From Hoylesella loescheii DSM 19665 = JCM 12249 = ATCC 15930 (GTDB lineage Bacteria; Bacteroidota; Bacteroidia; Bacteroidales; Bacteroidaceae), in contig NZ_KB899213.1 of the NCBI RefSeq assembly GCF_000378085.1, positions 248,001 to 312,000 of the forward strand: a stretch of DNA of 64,000 nt. The letters run 5' to 3'. Made by a program: the position numbers and the translations under genes. Shown in pieces: positions 1-7,430 of this stretch. Within the stretch, counting starts at the first letter, position 1, and each line of letters opens with the position of its first letter. The notes beneath the pieces are model-generated. The model searched no databases. It worked only from the letters and a program-made list of their open reading frames with translations, and was not told where the DNA came from.

Positions 1-1
1 G

Positions 2-1003
2 AACAATGGCTGGACCATCAACTATGGTGCATGGTTTAAGAAGGTGAAACATAACTCGGTGCACCATCAGCGACGTCATGTGCTGGGATACAACGTGGAA
101 TGGAATTATCCTGAGGAGCATTTCACTACGGCTTATGTAGGCGTGAGCAAACGATTTGGCGAGAAACTATCGGCAGAAATGTCTGTGTCTGCCGATTACT
201 ATCACCGCATAATCATTACGCAATGGCGCGTGCTACCCACTTTCAGCATCAGCTACACACCCTGCGAAGGCAACGTTTTGTCGTTGGCCGTGAGTGGAAG
301 TCGCGCTTATCCTCACTATTCAGACATGAACGGCATCTCGCAACCCGACAATGGTGGATACTTGTACACGCTTCGCACTATGTCGTTAATGCCTTCGCTG
401 CATTATCAGGCGCAGCTTTCGTATGTCACGAAGGGTGGTTTCCAGTTTAGGGCATGGTACAATCGTGCCTCGGGACATGTCATGCAACAGCTTTATCCCG
501 ATGTTTTTCTAAGGTGTGTTATCTTGAGCAACAAGAATATCGACCGCCATCAGCAAGTGGGGTTGCAAGCCGTTATGCCACATCAGTTTGGCTCGTGGCT
601 CTACACTTGCCTCACTTTGGGCGGCGCGTGGACGCGAGATAAGTACGAACCTACGCTGTGGGAAGTGCCGGTGAACAGTCGTATCATTCATGGCGAGGCT
701 AAATTCACGGGTGTTGCCACACTCTGCAGCAAGCCCAATATCACTTTGTCGGTAGACGCTTTCGGGCAAACCAAAACGCAACAAGGGGTTTGGGAATTGC
801 CGGCTCATGCCCAATTAGACATGAGTTTGCGCTGGATGCTCTGCAAAGACATGGCCACTTTGCGCCTGTTTTGCAATGATGTTTTGGCAAATGGCACCCC
901 CAAGTATCGCTATATGGTCTATGACAAAGGGTTTGACTTAAGGAATGTGCCTCGTAGACATGTGGGCGTATCGCTCACAATGAGGTTAGGTGGCACGCGA
1001 TAA
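2..1003 (+). CDS. Outer-membrane beta-barrel protein, TonB-receptor-like, C-terminal part (5' end outside window)
   Basis: The frame is open from base 2, before the first possible start (GTG at 44), so the gene begins left of the window and only its last ~333 residues are seen. The product alternates aromatic and polar residues and ends in a strand-like tail (VGVSLTMRLGG), typical of outer-membrane barrels of Bacteroidota. The pattern best fits the family annotated as outer membrane beta-barrel family protein (TonB-dependent-receptor-like, with N-terminal carboxypeptidase-regulatory and plug domains that would lie upstream). The substrate cannot be told from this part. A hairpin terminator follows 27 bases after the stop. 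Confidence 0.75.
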   Translation, partial: NNGWTINYGAWFKKVKHNSVHHQRRHVLGYNVEWNYPEEHFTTAYVGVSKRFGEKLSAEMSVSADYYHRIIITQWRVLPTFSISYTPCEGNVLSLAVSGSRAYPHYSDMNGISQPDNGGYLYTLRTMSLMPSLHYQAQLSYVTKGGFQFRAWYNRASGHVMQQLYPDVFLRCVILSNKNIDRHQQVGLQAVMPHQFGSWLYTCLTLGGAWTRDKYEPTLWEVPVNSRIIHGEAKFTGVATLCSKPNITLSVDAFGQTKTQQGVWELPAHAQLDMSLRWMLCKDMATLRLFCNDVLANGTPKYRYMVYDKGFDLRNVPRRHVGVSLTMRLGGTR

Positions 1004-1029
1004 GTTGGTTTCTGCGTGACTTCCAACAG

Positions 1030-1070
1030 TCGGGCCAGGCAGGCTAGTTCAGCTAGTTTGTCTGGCCCGA
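1030..1070 (+). terminator. Hairpin after the barrel gene
   Basis: A 9-bp perfect stem, TCGGGCCAG (1030-1038) with CTGGCCCGA (1062-1070), encloses a second short CTAG/CTAG pairing. The T-tract is weak (TTAG), so termination strength is uncertain. Confidence 0.6.
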
Positions 1071-1118
1071 TTAGCATGTAGATGGCAATAAGGTTGAATA
1101 TCTCAATCCTTTACTTTC

Positions 1119-1188
1119 ACGCGTACGCGCGCGCGATATATAATGGTGTGTTGTTGGGTAGTTATATGGTGTGTTGTTGGGTTGTTAA
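1119..1188. repeat. Alternating purine-pyrimidine tract plus 23-bp tandem duplication
   Basis: Bases 1119-1141 are nearly strictly alternating (CGCGTACGCGCG then ATATATA), which favours Z-DNA or easy melting. It is followed by two tandem 23-base copies (1143-1165 and 1166-1188) that differ at only two positions. No gene is seen between 1004 and 1485 apart from the rplM leader. Confidence 0.7.
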
Positions 1189-1333
1189 TTGGGGGGCAAT
1201 TCCAAGTGCTGGTATGGCGTTTGCATGCATGTCGGTAGGCGATAAGGCAGTTCGAGTTGCTAAACATTGTTAATAATATATAACGCTAAGGTTAAATATG
1301 CGATGCGTTTATTAGTTAAAGCATATTAATGCG

Positions 1334-1341
1334 TACCTTTG
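1334..1341 (+). promoter_or_regulatory. Promoter -7 box for rplM-rpsI
   Basis: TACCTTTG matches the Bacteroidota -7 consensus TAnnTTTG. The -33 element is poor (TTTA or TTAG around 1308-1315). Transcription would start near 1347 and leave a ~140-base leader. Confidence 0.65.
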
Positions 1342-1347
1342 CAGTCC

Positions 1348-1485
1348 GATTATTACGGGGGTAAACCTTAGAGCCTCCACCGCAATCGTGTTAATAGTCA
1401 CGCTTTTGGCCGAGCTTGGCGGTTAGTGAATCGGTTGCGAAAACCAAACAAACGTTTTTTAGTAGTATTACAATTAAAAATTAGA
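1348..1485 (+). promoter_or_regulatory. 5' leader of the L13-S9 operon
   Basis: About 138 transcribed bases precede rplM, including a GC-rich segment (GGGGGTAAACC... and GCCGAGCTTGGCGG) able to form short hairpins. L13 is known to autoregulate its operon in E. coli through a leader; a similar role here is inference. I cannot assign it to a named RNA family. Confidence 0.35.
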
Positions 1486-1947
1486 ATGGACACTTTAAGT
1501 TACAAGACTATTTCCGCCAACAAGGAAACGGCTAAGAAAGAGTGGGTGGTTATCGATGCTACCGACCAGGTAGTGGGCCGTCTTTGCTCGAAGGTAGCTA
1601 AGCTTATCCGCGGCAAATACAAACCCAACTTCACGCCTCACGTTGATTGTGGCGACAATGTAATCATCATCAACGCCGCCAAAGTGGTTTTCACTGGCAA
1701 GAAAGAAACTGATAAGGTTTATACACGCTATACTGGCTACCCCGGTGGACAGCGCTTTAACACGCCCGCCGAATTGCGCAAGCGCAAAGGTGGCGTAGAT
1801 CGCATCATCCGTCACGCCGTTAAGGGCATGCTGCCCAAAGGTATTTTGGGTCGTCATTTGCTAGGCAACCTCTACGTTTTCGAAGGAACCGAGCACGATA
1901 AGGCTGCACAAAAGCCCAAGACCATAGACATTAACCAGTATAAATAA
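1486..1947 (+). CDS. rplM: 50S ribosomal protein L13
   Basis: This 153-residue protein is the early-assembling large-subunit protein L13. The typical core is present: WVVIDATDQVVGRLCSKVAKLIRG near residues 20-43, then a Y-x-R-Y-T-G-Y-P-G-G segment and the closing KGMLPKGILGRHL helix. An in-frame ATG-free extension upstream allows a longer ORF from 1426, but the ATG at 1486 gives the family's usual N-terminus and length, so I chose it. rpsI follows after 9 bases, the classic L13-S9 operon. Confidence 0.97.
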   Translation: MDTLSYKTISANKETAKKEWVVIDATDQVVGRLCSKVAKLIRGKYKPNFTPHVDCGDNVIIINAAKVVFTGKKETDKVYTRYTGYPGGQRFNTPAELRKRKGGVDRIIRHAVKGMLPKGILGRHLLGNLYVFEGTEHDKAAQKPKTIDINQYK

Positions 1948-1956
1948 GGAAAAGAA

Positions 1957-2343
1957 ATGGAAGTAGTAAATGCAATTGGTCGCCGCAAGAGCGCTGTAGC
2001 TCGTGTTTACCTCTCTGAAGGTACTGGCAAGATAACGATCAACAAGAAAGACATTAACCAATATTTCCCCTCTGCCATCTTGCAGTACGTGGTTAGACAA
2101 CCGCTGCAGCTGCTCGAAGCAGCCGAGAAATACGACATCAAGGCTAACCTCGACGGTGGTGGTTACACCGGACAAAGCCAAGCTCTGCGTCTAGCCATCG
2201 CACGCGCACTGGTTAAAGTAAACGAGGAAGACAAGAAAGCACTGAAAGACCAAGGCTTCCTTACCCGCGATTCGCGCGCTGTTGAGCGTAAGAAACCGGG
2301 TCAACCCAAAGCCCGTCGTCGCTTCCAGTTCAGCAAGCGTTAA
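1957..2343 (+). CDS. rpsI: 30S ribosomal protein S9
   Basis: This 128-residue S9 starts MEVVNAIGRRKSAVARVYL and ends in the basic tail RRRFQFSKR that reaches the decoding centre tRNA in known ribosome structures. Length and motifs are normal for the family. It is co-transcribed with rplM (9-base gap). It is followed by a ~300-base structured spacer before rpsB. Confidence 0.97.
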   Translation: MEVVNAIGRRKSAVARVYLSEGTGKITINKKDINQYFPSAILQYVVRQPLQLLEAAEKYDIKANLDGGGYTGQSQALRLAIARALVKVNEEDKKALKDQGFLTRDSRAVERKKPGQPKARRRFQFSKR

Positions 2344-2642
2344 TGTGTCTCTGGCCCACCTGCCGTTTGCAGGCCTGCGCTTGAAGCTCGCCCGATGGGC
2401 AGCCTAAGCCAAACCGCGCCTCGCAATGTGGCTTAACGGAGGGCAAACACAAGCTGAGCAACGTTTAGTATCTAAACGGGCACGACTCGATAACGGCTTC
2501 AGTCGCGATTACCTGCCCGCTGGTTCTAAATCAAAAGGTAAGCTCTGAAAGTATTCTTTGGTGGAACTGTTCCATCGCAAAGCCCTTTCATGACTCGCCG
2601 CAAGAATTAAAAAGAAAGTAAACATCCAAACAAAACAAAGAC
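2344..2642 (+). promoter_or_regulatory. Structured spacer/leader before rpsB
   Basis: This gene-free spacer is GC-rich and full of short inverted repeats. They are CTGCC...GGCAG enclosing GCCC-gat-GGGC (2355-2401), a perfect CGTTTAG-tat-CTAAACG hairpin (2462-2478), and CGACT...AGTCG (2483-2505). No TAnnTTTG box is obvious, so rpsB may be read through from rpsI. The layout fits a ribosomal-protein autoregulatory leader. S2 represses rpsB-tsf through its leader in gammaproteobacteria (known); the equivalent here is inference. Confidence 0.4.
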
Positions 2643-3458
2643 ATGTCAAGAACAAATTTTGACCAACTGTTACAGGCAGGTTGCCATTTCGGACACCTCC
2701 GCCGCAAGTGGAACCCTGCAATGGCTCCCTATATCTTCATGGAACGCAACGGCATCCATATCATCGACCTCCACAAAACTGTGGCTAAGGTAGACGAAGC
2801 TGCCGAAGCGCTCAAGCAAATTGCTAAGTCGGGAAAGCGCATTTTGTTCGTCGCTACTAAAAAACAAGCTAAGGACGTTGTAGCCGAAAAGGCTTCAAGC
2901 GTAAACATGCCCTACGTTATCGAACGTTGGCCGGGCGGTATGCTCACCAACTTTCCTACCATCCGTAAGGCTGTTAAGAAAATGGCGAACATCGATAAGC
3001 TGATGAACGACGGTACCTTTGCCAACCTCTCTAAGCGCGAGTTGCTACAAGTAACGCGCCAACGCGCTAAACTGGAGAAGAACCTTGGCTCTATCGCCGA
3101 CCTCACCCGCTTGCCCAGCGCACTCTTCGTGGTTGATGTTATGAAAGAGGCTATTGCCGTTAAAGAGGCTAAGCGCCTTGGTATCCCCGTGTTTGCCATG
3201 GTTGATACCAACTCGGATCCTCGCGACATCGACTTCATCATCCCTGCTAACGACGACGCAAAAGACAGCATCGAGGTGGTTCTCACCGCTTGCTGCGCTG
3301 CCATCGCCGAAGGTTTGGAAGAGCGTAAGGTAGAGAAGGCCGACGAAAAGGCCGCTGCCGAACAAGCCGAAGAAGCTCCACGCGCCCCCAAGAAGGCTCG
3401 TAAGGAAGAGGCTAAGGCTGAAACCGAAGTAGCAGAAGAAGCCAAAGAAGAGGCCTAA
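2643..3458 (+). CDS. rpsB: 30S ribosomal protein S2
   Basis: A 271-residue S2. The N-terminal signature (LLQAGCHFGHLRRKWNP) and RWPGGMLTNFPTIRK are canonical. Residues from about 228 form an A/E/K-rich tail (EERKVEKADEKAAAEQ...), a charged extension common in Bacteroidota S2 and probably disordered. tsf lies 88 bases downstream in the conserved rpsB-tsf order, but a strong hairpin with four Ts sits between them. Confidence 0.97.
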   Translation: MSRTNFDQLLQAGCHFGHLRRKWNPAMAPYIFMERNGIHIIDLHKTVAKVDEAAEALKQIAKSGKRILFVATKKQAKDVVAEKASSVNMPYVIERWPGGMLTNFPTIRKAVKKMANIDKLMNDGTFANLSKRELLQVTRQRAKLEKNLGSIADLTRLPSALFVVDVMKEAIAVKEAKRLGIPVFAMVDTNSDPRDIDFIIPANDDAKDSIEVVLTACCAAIAEGLEERKVEKADEKAAAEQAEEAPRAPKKARKEEAKAETEVAEEAKEEA

Positions 3459-3468
3459 CAAACAATAT

Positions 3469-3514
3469 GAAGCGGCAAAGGGGCACTAATATGGCCGCCC
3501 GAGCCGCTTCTTTT
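3469..3514 (+). terminator. Attenuator/terminator between rpsB and tsf
   Basis: GAAGCGGC (3469-3476) pairs perfectly with GCCGCTTC (3503-3510), followed by TTTT. This would lower transcription of tsf relative to rpsB unless tsf has its own promoter; none with a good TAnnTTTG box is visible in the 88-base gap. Confidence 0.65.
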
Positions 3515-3546
3515 CTCAACCCAACAAAAAAGAAAAGGAAAAGATT

Positions 3547-4539
3547 ATGGCTGTTTCAATAGCAGACGTACAGAAACTGCGCAAACTCACCGGTGCTGGT
3601 TTGGCAGACTGCAAGAAAGCTCTCGACGAAACCGGTGGTGACATCGAGAAGGCAATAGAGATTATCCGTGCTAAGGGTCAAGCAATTGCTGCCAAGCGTT
3701 CAGACCGCGAAACCTCTAACGGATGTGTGCTCGTGAAGGTTGAAAACGGCTTCGGGGCTATCATCGCCTTGAAGTGTGAGACCGACTTCGTGGCCAATGG
3801 CAAGGATTATGTTCAACTTACGCAAGACATTCTCGACGCTGCCGTAGCCGCTAAGGCTAAGAACCTCGACGAGGTGAAGGCCCTGACGCTGGGCGATGGC
3901 ACGAAGGTTGAAGACGCCGTTATTGCTCGTTCGGGTATCACTGGCGAAAAGATGGAACTTGACGGATATAGCTTTATCGAAGGCGAGAACATCTACACCT
4001 ACAACCACATGAGCAAAAACCTGCTCTGCACCATGGTTCAAACCAATAAGCCTGCTGCCGAAGAGGGTCACGCCGTTACCATGCAGATTGCCGCGATGAA
4101 GCCTATCGCACTTGATGAGGCTAGCGTTCCCCAATCGGTTAAGGACGAAGAGTTGAAGGTTGCCATCGAAAAGACCAAGGAAGAGCAGGTAGAGAAGGCT
4201 GTGCAAGCTGCTTTGAAGAAGGCTGGTTTCAACCTCTACATCTGCGAAAACGAAGAGCACATCGCTGAAGGTATTGCCAAAGGTAATATCACCGAAGCTC
4301 AAGCCGACGAAATTCGCCGTATTAAGAAAGAGGTGGCAGAGGAAAAGGCTGCTGCACTTCCTGCTGAAATGGTGAACAATATCGCTAAGGGTCGTATGGC
4401 TAAGTTCTTTAAAGAGAACTGCTTGCTTGAACAAGAGTTCATCCAAGACTCTAAACTCAGCGTAAGCCAATACCTTAAAGCTGCTGATAAAGACCTCACC
4501 GTTGTGGCCTTCAAGCGCTTTACGCTTCGTGCTGAATAA
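3547..4539 (+). CDS. tsf: Elongation factor Ts
   Basis: EF-Ts, 330 residues, catalyses GDP release from EF-Tu in the cytoplasm. The N-terminal UBA-like domain (VQKLRKLTGAGLADCKKALDETGGD, residues 7-31) and the TDFVA core (CETDFVANGKDY, about residues 78-89) are intact, followed by the dimerisation region and C-terminal module. The protein is somewhat longer than E. coli EF-Ts (283), as is usual in this phylum. A long opposite-strand ORF across it (3700-4545) is only a codon-bias shadow. Confidence 0.97.
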   Translation: MAVSIADVQKLRKLTGAGLADCKKALDETGGDIEKAIEIIRAKGQAIAAKRSDRETSNGCVLVKVENGFGAIIALKCETDFVANGKDYVQLTQDILDAAVAAKAKNLDEVKALTLGDGTKVEDAVIARSGITGEKMELDGYSFIEGENIYTYNHMSKNLLCTMVQTNKPAAEEGHAVTMQIAAMKPIALDEASVPQSVKDEELKVAIEKTKEEQVEKAVQAALKKAGFNLYICENEEHIAEGIAKGNITEAQADEIRRIKKEVAEEKAAALPAEMVNNIAKGRMAKFFKENCLLEQEFIQDSKLSVSQYLKAADKDLTVVAFKRFTLRAE

Positions 4540-4617
4540 GATCAAAATCTACGACTAGTCTGTTACCGCTAGGTTTCAGACTTGTTCGTGTGGTATTTTT
4601 CATAATTTATGGTTTGT

Positions 4618-4651
4618 CCCCACAGCCTTGTGCTGTGGGGATTTTATTTTT
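4618..4651 (+). terminator. Intrinsic terminator of tsf
   Basis: Perfect 9-bp stem CCCCACAGC/GCTGTGGGG (4618-4626, 4632-4640) with loop CTTGT and tail ATTTTATTTTT. A textbook intrinsic terminator. Confidence 0.93.
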
Positions 4652-4930
4652 AAGGAGTTAAGAGGAGGTAAGGAGTAAAGGAGTAAGTTCTAGGAGTAAA
4701 GGAGTTATGGAGTTAAGTAGTTAAGCCAAATGCTTTGACGGCGTTAGCCATCTTTTCACCCTTTCACTTTTTCACCTTTTTACCTTTCCCATCCTTTCCC
4801 ATTCTCTCATCCTTCATCTTTTCACCTTTTCACTCTTTCACCTTTTCACCTTTCTCATCCCTTCATCTTTTCACCCTTTCACCCTTTCCCCTTTTCCCCT
4901 TTCCCATCCTTTCACCTTTTTAACCTTTTC
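4652..4930. repeat. Modular low-complexity tract (GGAGTTAAG units then TTTTCACC units)
   Basis: Bases 4654-4727 are degenerate GGAGTTAAG/GGAGTAAAG units. A linker reads CCAAATGC...GGCGTTAGCCATC (about 4728-4752). Bases 4753-4930 are degenerate TTTTCACC/TTTCCCATCC units. The same three modules recur at many gene ends in the window. There is no gene between tsf and the nitroreductase promoter; an ORF of 62 codons here is pure repeat translation. Confidence 0.85.
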
Positions 4931-4943
4931 TACGTTCTTGTAG

Positions 4944-4974
4944 TTTGCAAGATAGCCAAAACATCGTATCTTTG
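4944..4974 (+). promoter_or_regulatory. Promoter of the nitroreductase gene
   Basis: TTTG at 4944-4947, a 19-base spacer, then TATCTTTG at 4967-4974: an exact match to the Bacteroidota vegetative promoter (TTTG, 19-21 bases, TAnnTTTG). The leader to the ATG at 5055 is about 75 bases. Confidence 0.88.
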
Positions 4975-5054
4975 TAGTTAAATAATTGCACGCATTTCGC
5001 AACCGAACGCTATTCTGGTATTTGTTGACTGTGTGCCCCAAAATAAGTAACCAC

Positions 5055-5780
5055 ATGAGTTTAGAAGAGATTTTGAACCGCCGACGCTCTGTGCGCCACT
5101 TCGATTCAGAAAAGCCAATCGACCCCGAGCAGGTGAAAGCGTGCCTCAAGCAGGCCACACTTGCCCCTACAAGTTCTAACATGCAGCTGTGGGAATGTTA
5201 CCACATCACCGACAAAAGCATGATAGAGAAGATGGTACCTGCCTGCCTTGGACAGCTTGCCGTTAGTTCGGCGCAACAGCTGGTGGTGTTCGTAACACGC
5301 CCTGACATGGTTAAGCGCCGTGCCCAAGCAGCTCTGGCGTTCGAGCAAGGCAACGTACGTCGCAATAGTCCTGCCGAGAAACAGGAGAAGCGCATACGTC
5401 AGTGGGAACTCTATTATCGAAAAGCTATGCCCCTTTGGTACGGCCGTTGCTTTGGTTTGTTAGGACTTTTCCGCAAGGCTTTGGTGCAATTGATAGGCCT
5501 TTTCCGTCCTGTACCGCGTCAGGTAACCGAAGCCGACATGCGCGTTGTTGTGCATAAGAGTTGCGGTTTGGCTGTGCAGACGTTCATGTTGGCCATGAGC
5601 GAGGCGGGATACGACACTTGTCCGTTCGAAGGGTTCGACAGTTGGCGCGTTAAACGCTTGCTCCATCTTCCCTATACGGTTGGCATTAATATGGTGGTAG
5701 CATGTGGCATTCGCCTCCCCGATGGAGTTTGGGGCGACCGTTTCCGCCTTCCGTTCGATGAGGTTTACCATCAAGTATAG
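5055..5780 (+). CDS. Nitroreductase-family flavoprotein
   Basis: A 241-residue NAD(P)H/FMN oxidoreductase of the nitroreductase fold. The N-terminus MSLEEILNRRRSVRHFDSEKP with the R-R-S-V-R FMN-phosphate motif and the LAPTSSNMQLW segment are diagnostic; a GYDTCPFEGFD stretch near residue 190 matches the family's later FMN-binding segment. A central basic/hydrophobic insertion (residues ~105-165) is longer than in NfsB. The upstream in-frame ATG at 4986 lies in the leader close to the promoter; I chose 5055 because the family begins there. The substrate is unknown; it probably acts in the cytoplasm on quinone-like or nitro compounds. Confidence 0.85.
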   Translation: MSLEEILNRRRSVRHFDSEKPIDPEQVKACLKQATLAPTSSNMQLWECYHITDKSMIEKMVPACLGQLAVSSAQQLVVFVTRPDMVKRRAQAALAFEQGNVRRNSPAEKQEKRIRQWELYYRKAMPLWYGRCFGLLGLFRKALVQLIGLFRPVPRQVTEADMRVVVHKSCGLAVQTFMLAMSEAGYDTCPFEGFDSWRVKRLLHLPYTVGINMVVACGIRLPDGVWGDRFRLPFDEVYHQV

Positions 5781-5856
5781 CCCATTAGAGCAGTGATGGG
5801 GTTGTGAAGTTAAGAAGCTAAGCCTGTGGTTTCTGGGCTTTTCAGGTTATAGATAT

Positions 5857-5890
5857 ATGAGTTTACGCCACAATTGAGGCGTAAACTCAT
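5857..5890. terminator. Bidirectional hairpin between convergent genes
   Basis: A perfect 13-bp stem ATGAGTTTACGCC (5857-5869) with GGCGTAAACTCAT (5878-5890) and an 8-base loop lies between the convergent nitroreductase and ABC ATPase genes. It has no long T-tract on either strand. Confidence 0.6.
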
Positions 5891-6008
5891 CTGTTATAGA
5901 GGCATTTTGTGGCTTTCTCGCGCGTTAGTTCGAAGCGCAGTTGTAAGTGAACGTTTTAAGCTTTTAATGCTCTTGCGGTGCATTAGCACAGCCCATTTCA
6001 TACGTAAG

Positions 6009-6118
6009 TTTGCTAGTCGTTTTGTTCCCACTATGCTGGACTACTGTTCCAGTTGACATGGAACAGTGTTCCAATTGATATGGAACCGTGTTCCGGATAA
6101 GATGGAATGGGGGTACAC
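6009..6118 (+). repeat. 22-bp tandem palindromic array, TGGAACA family, locus 1
   Basis: Four clear 22-base units start at 6031, 6053, 6075 and 6097, with a degenerate unit before them. Each unit centres on TGGAACA-n-TGTTCCA (best unit 6053-6074). The period is exactly 22. A separate hairpin, TTTTAAGC (6145-6152) with GCTTAAAA (6162-6169), follows. The array lies in the 560-base gap between nitroreductase and ABC ATPase, where no gene is seen. Confidence 0.9.
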
Positions 6119-6340
6119 TTCACATGTAACACGGGCATCGTTTATTTTAAGCCTTTCTAGTGCTTAAAACGCGCTCCGGAAAAACTTGTTGGGCGCATTG
6201 CCAATGCTATGAAAACGTGTTGCCTGATTGTGAATATAAGACGATAGAAGGGTGAAAGATGCGACGCAGGGGCGGGGTAGGCGTACCAAGGCGAATGTGT
6301 ATAAGCTGGTTTTTAGAGCCTTTTCCCCACTTGTTCCGCC

Positions 6341-7261
6341 CTATTTACCTTCGCCCAATAGGCGTAACAAGGCGTGTGTGCGCTGGTCGAAATCAGCGGT
6401 GGCGGTAAGCGTCAGGCCTTGCGATGCGGTGTTTTCGGCTTTATCTTTGGGTTCGAAAACAATCTGTTGGAGGCCCTGCTCGTCGGTACGGATGTGTTTT
6501 TCAAGTACGCGCAGTAGTGTGGCGAGGTGCTGAGGGGCTGTGCAGGAAGTGTTCTCTTGTGGCGTGTTGGTGGCTTGTTGGGCTTTGGTTACCACCCAAA
6601 GGGCATCGGCCGTGTGCACGGCTTGTTCTAAGTCGTGGGTGGAAAGCAACACCATCTTGTTGGTTTCGTGAGCCAGACGACTTAACAACGCCAGCATTTC
6701 CACCTTACTTTTGTAGTCGAGAAAGGCCGTAGGCTCGTCGAGCAACATCACGGGCGTATCTTGTGCCAAGGCTTTGGCAATCATCATTTTCTGCCGTTCG
6801 CCATCGCTTAGCGTCTGTACCATACGTTGGCGCAGGTTGGTTATGCCCACAACATCCATCGCCCACTCAACCATGCGGTGGTCTTCGGCCCTAAGCGTGC
6901 CCCAGATGTTGGTATAGGGCGAGCGACCTAGGCCCACAATTTGCTCTACGGAGAGGTTTTCAACACTGGGTTTGGCCGTTAGTACCACGCTCACCAGTTG
7001 TGCCAGTTGTGCTTGCGATAAGGTGGCGATGTCGAGAGGCGTAGGTTTAGCATCGGCCAAATAGAGCATTTGGCCCGCGAGTGGTGGCTGGAAGGCGGCC
7101 AAGGTGCGCAGCAGCGTGCTCTTACCAATGCCGTTGGCACCCACAAGACAGGTTAACCGCCCCGAACGAAGGGTGGCGTTGAGACCTGCGAGCACAGTGG
7201 TTGGTGTGCGGCGGGCTTGCTGGTAGCCTACGGAGAGGTTGCGGAGGGTTATCGAGGGCAT
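6341..7261 (-). CDS. FecE-type ABC transporter ATP-binding protein (siderophore/haem/cobalamin class)
   Basis: A 306-residue cytoplasmic ATPase energising uptake of iron-siderophore, haem or vitamin B12. Walker A is GANGIGKST at residues 41-49, signature LSDGERQ near 147, Walker B VMLLDEPT, and the H-loop is STHD. Residues beyond about 215 form an extra C-terminal segment. No FecCD-type permease or binding protein is next to it, so it is an orphan within this window and its substrate cannot be fixed. It is convergent with the nitroreductase gene. Its upstream side runs into TTTTCACC repeats. Confidence 0.9.
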   Translation of the reverse strand: MPSITLRNLSVGYQQARRTPTTVLAGLNATLRSGRLTCLVGANGIGKSTLLRTLAAFQPPLAGQMLYLADAKPTPLDIATLSQAQLAQLVSVVLTAKPSVENLSVEQIVGLGRSPYTNIWGTLRAEDHRMVEWAMDVVGITNLRQRMVQTLSDGERQKMMIAKALAQDTPVMLLDEPTAFLDYKSKVEMLALLSRLAHETNKMVLLSTHDLEQAVHTADALWVVTKAQQATNTPQENTSCTAPQHLATLLRVLEKHIRTDEQGLQQIVFEPKDKAENTASQGLTLTATADFDQRTHALLRLLGEGK

Positions 7262-7365
7262 ATTTTTCTGAGGGGGTTGGGTTGCTAGGGGATTTTGGTT
7301 TTCTAGGTTTTCTAGGAGGCACTAGGCTTTTTAGGAAAGCTGTTAAAAGGGTATTAGCCATTTTC

Positions 7366-7430
7366 ATTCTTTCACCTTTTCACCCTTTCACTTTTTCACC
7401 TTATCACTCTTTCACCTTTTCACCCTTACA
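7366..7430. repeat. TTTTCACC low-complexity tract overlapping the O-methyltransferase 3' end
   Basis: Degenerate TTTTCACC/CTTTCAC units occupy the gap between the ABC gene and the O-methyltransferase gene. They run through the methyltransferase stop codon, so its last residues (GEKVKE) are encoded by repeat sequence. Confidence 0.8.

Noticed and set aside
3700..4545. 281-codon opposite-strand ORF across tsf
   Set aside because: It is a shadow of the highly biased tsf coding sequence; its translation has no recognisable motif.
4735..4923. 62-codon ORF of Phe/Ser/Pro repeats after tsf
   Set aside because: It is pure translation of TTTTCACC repeat units with no start context.
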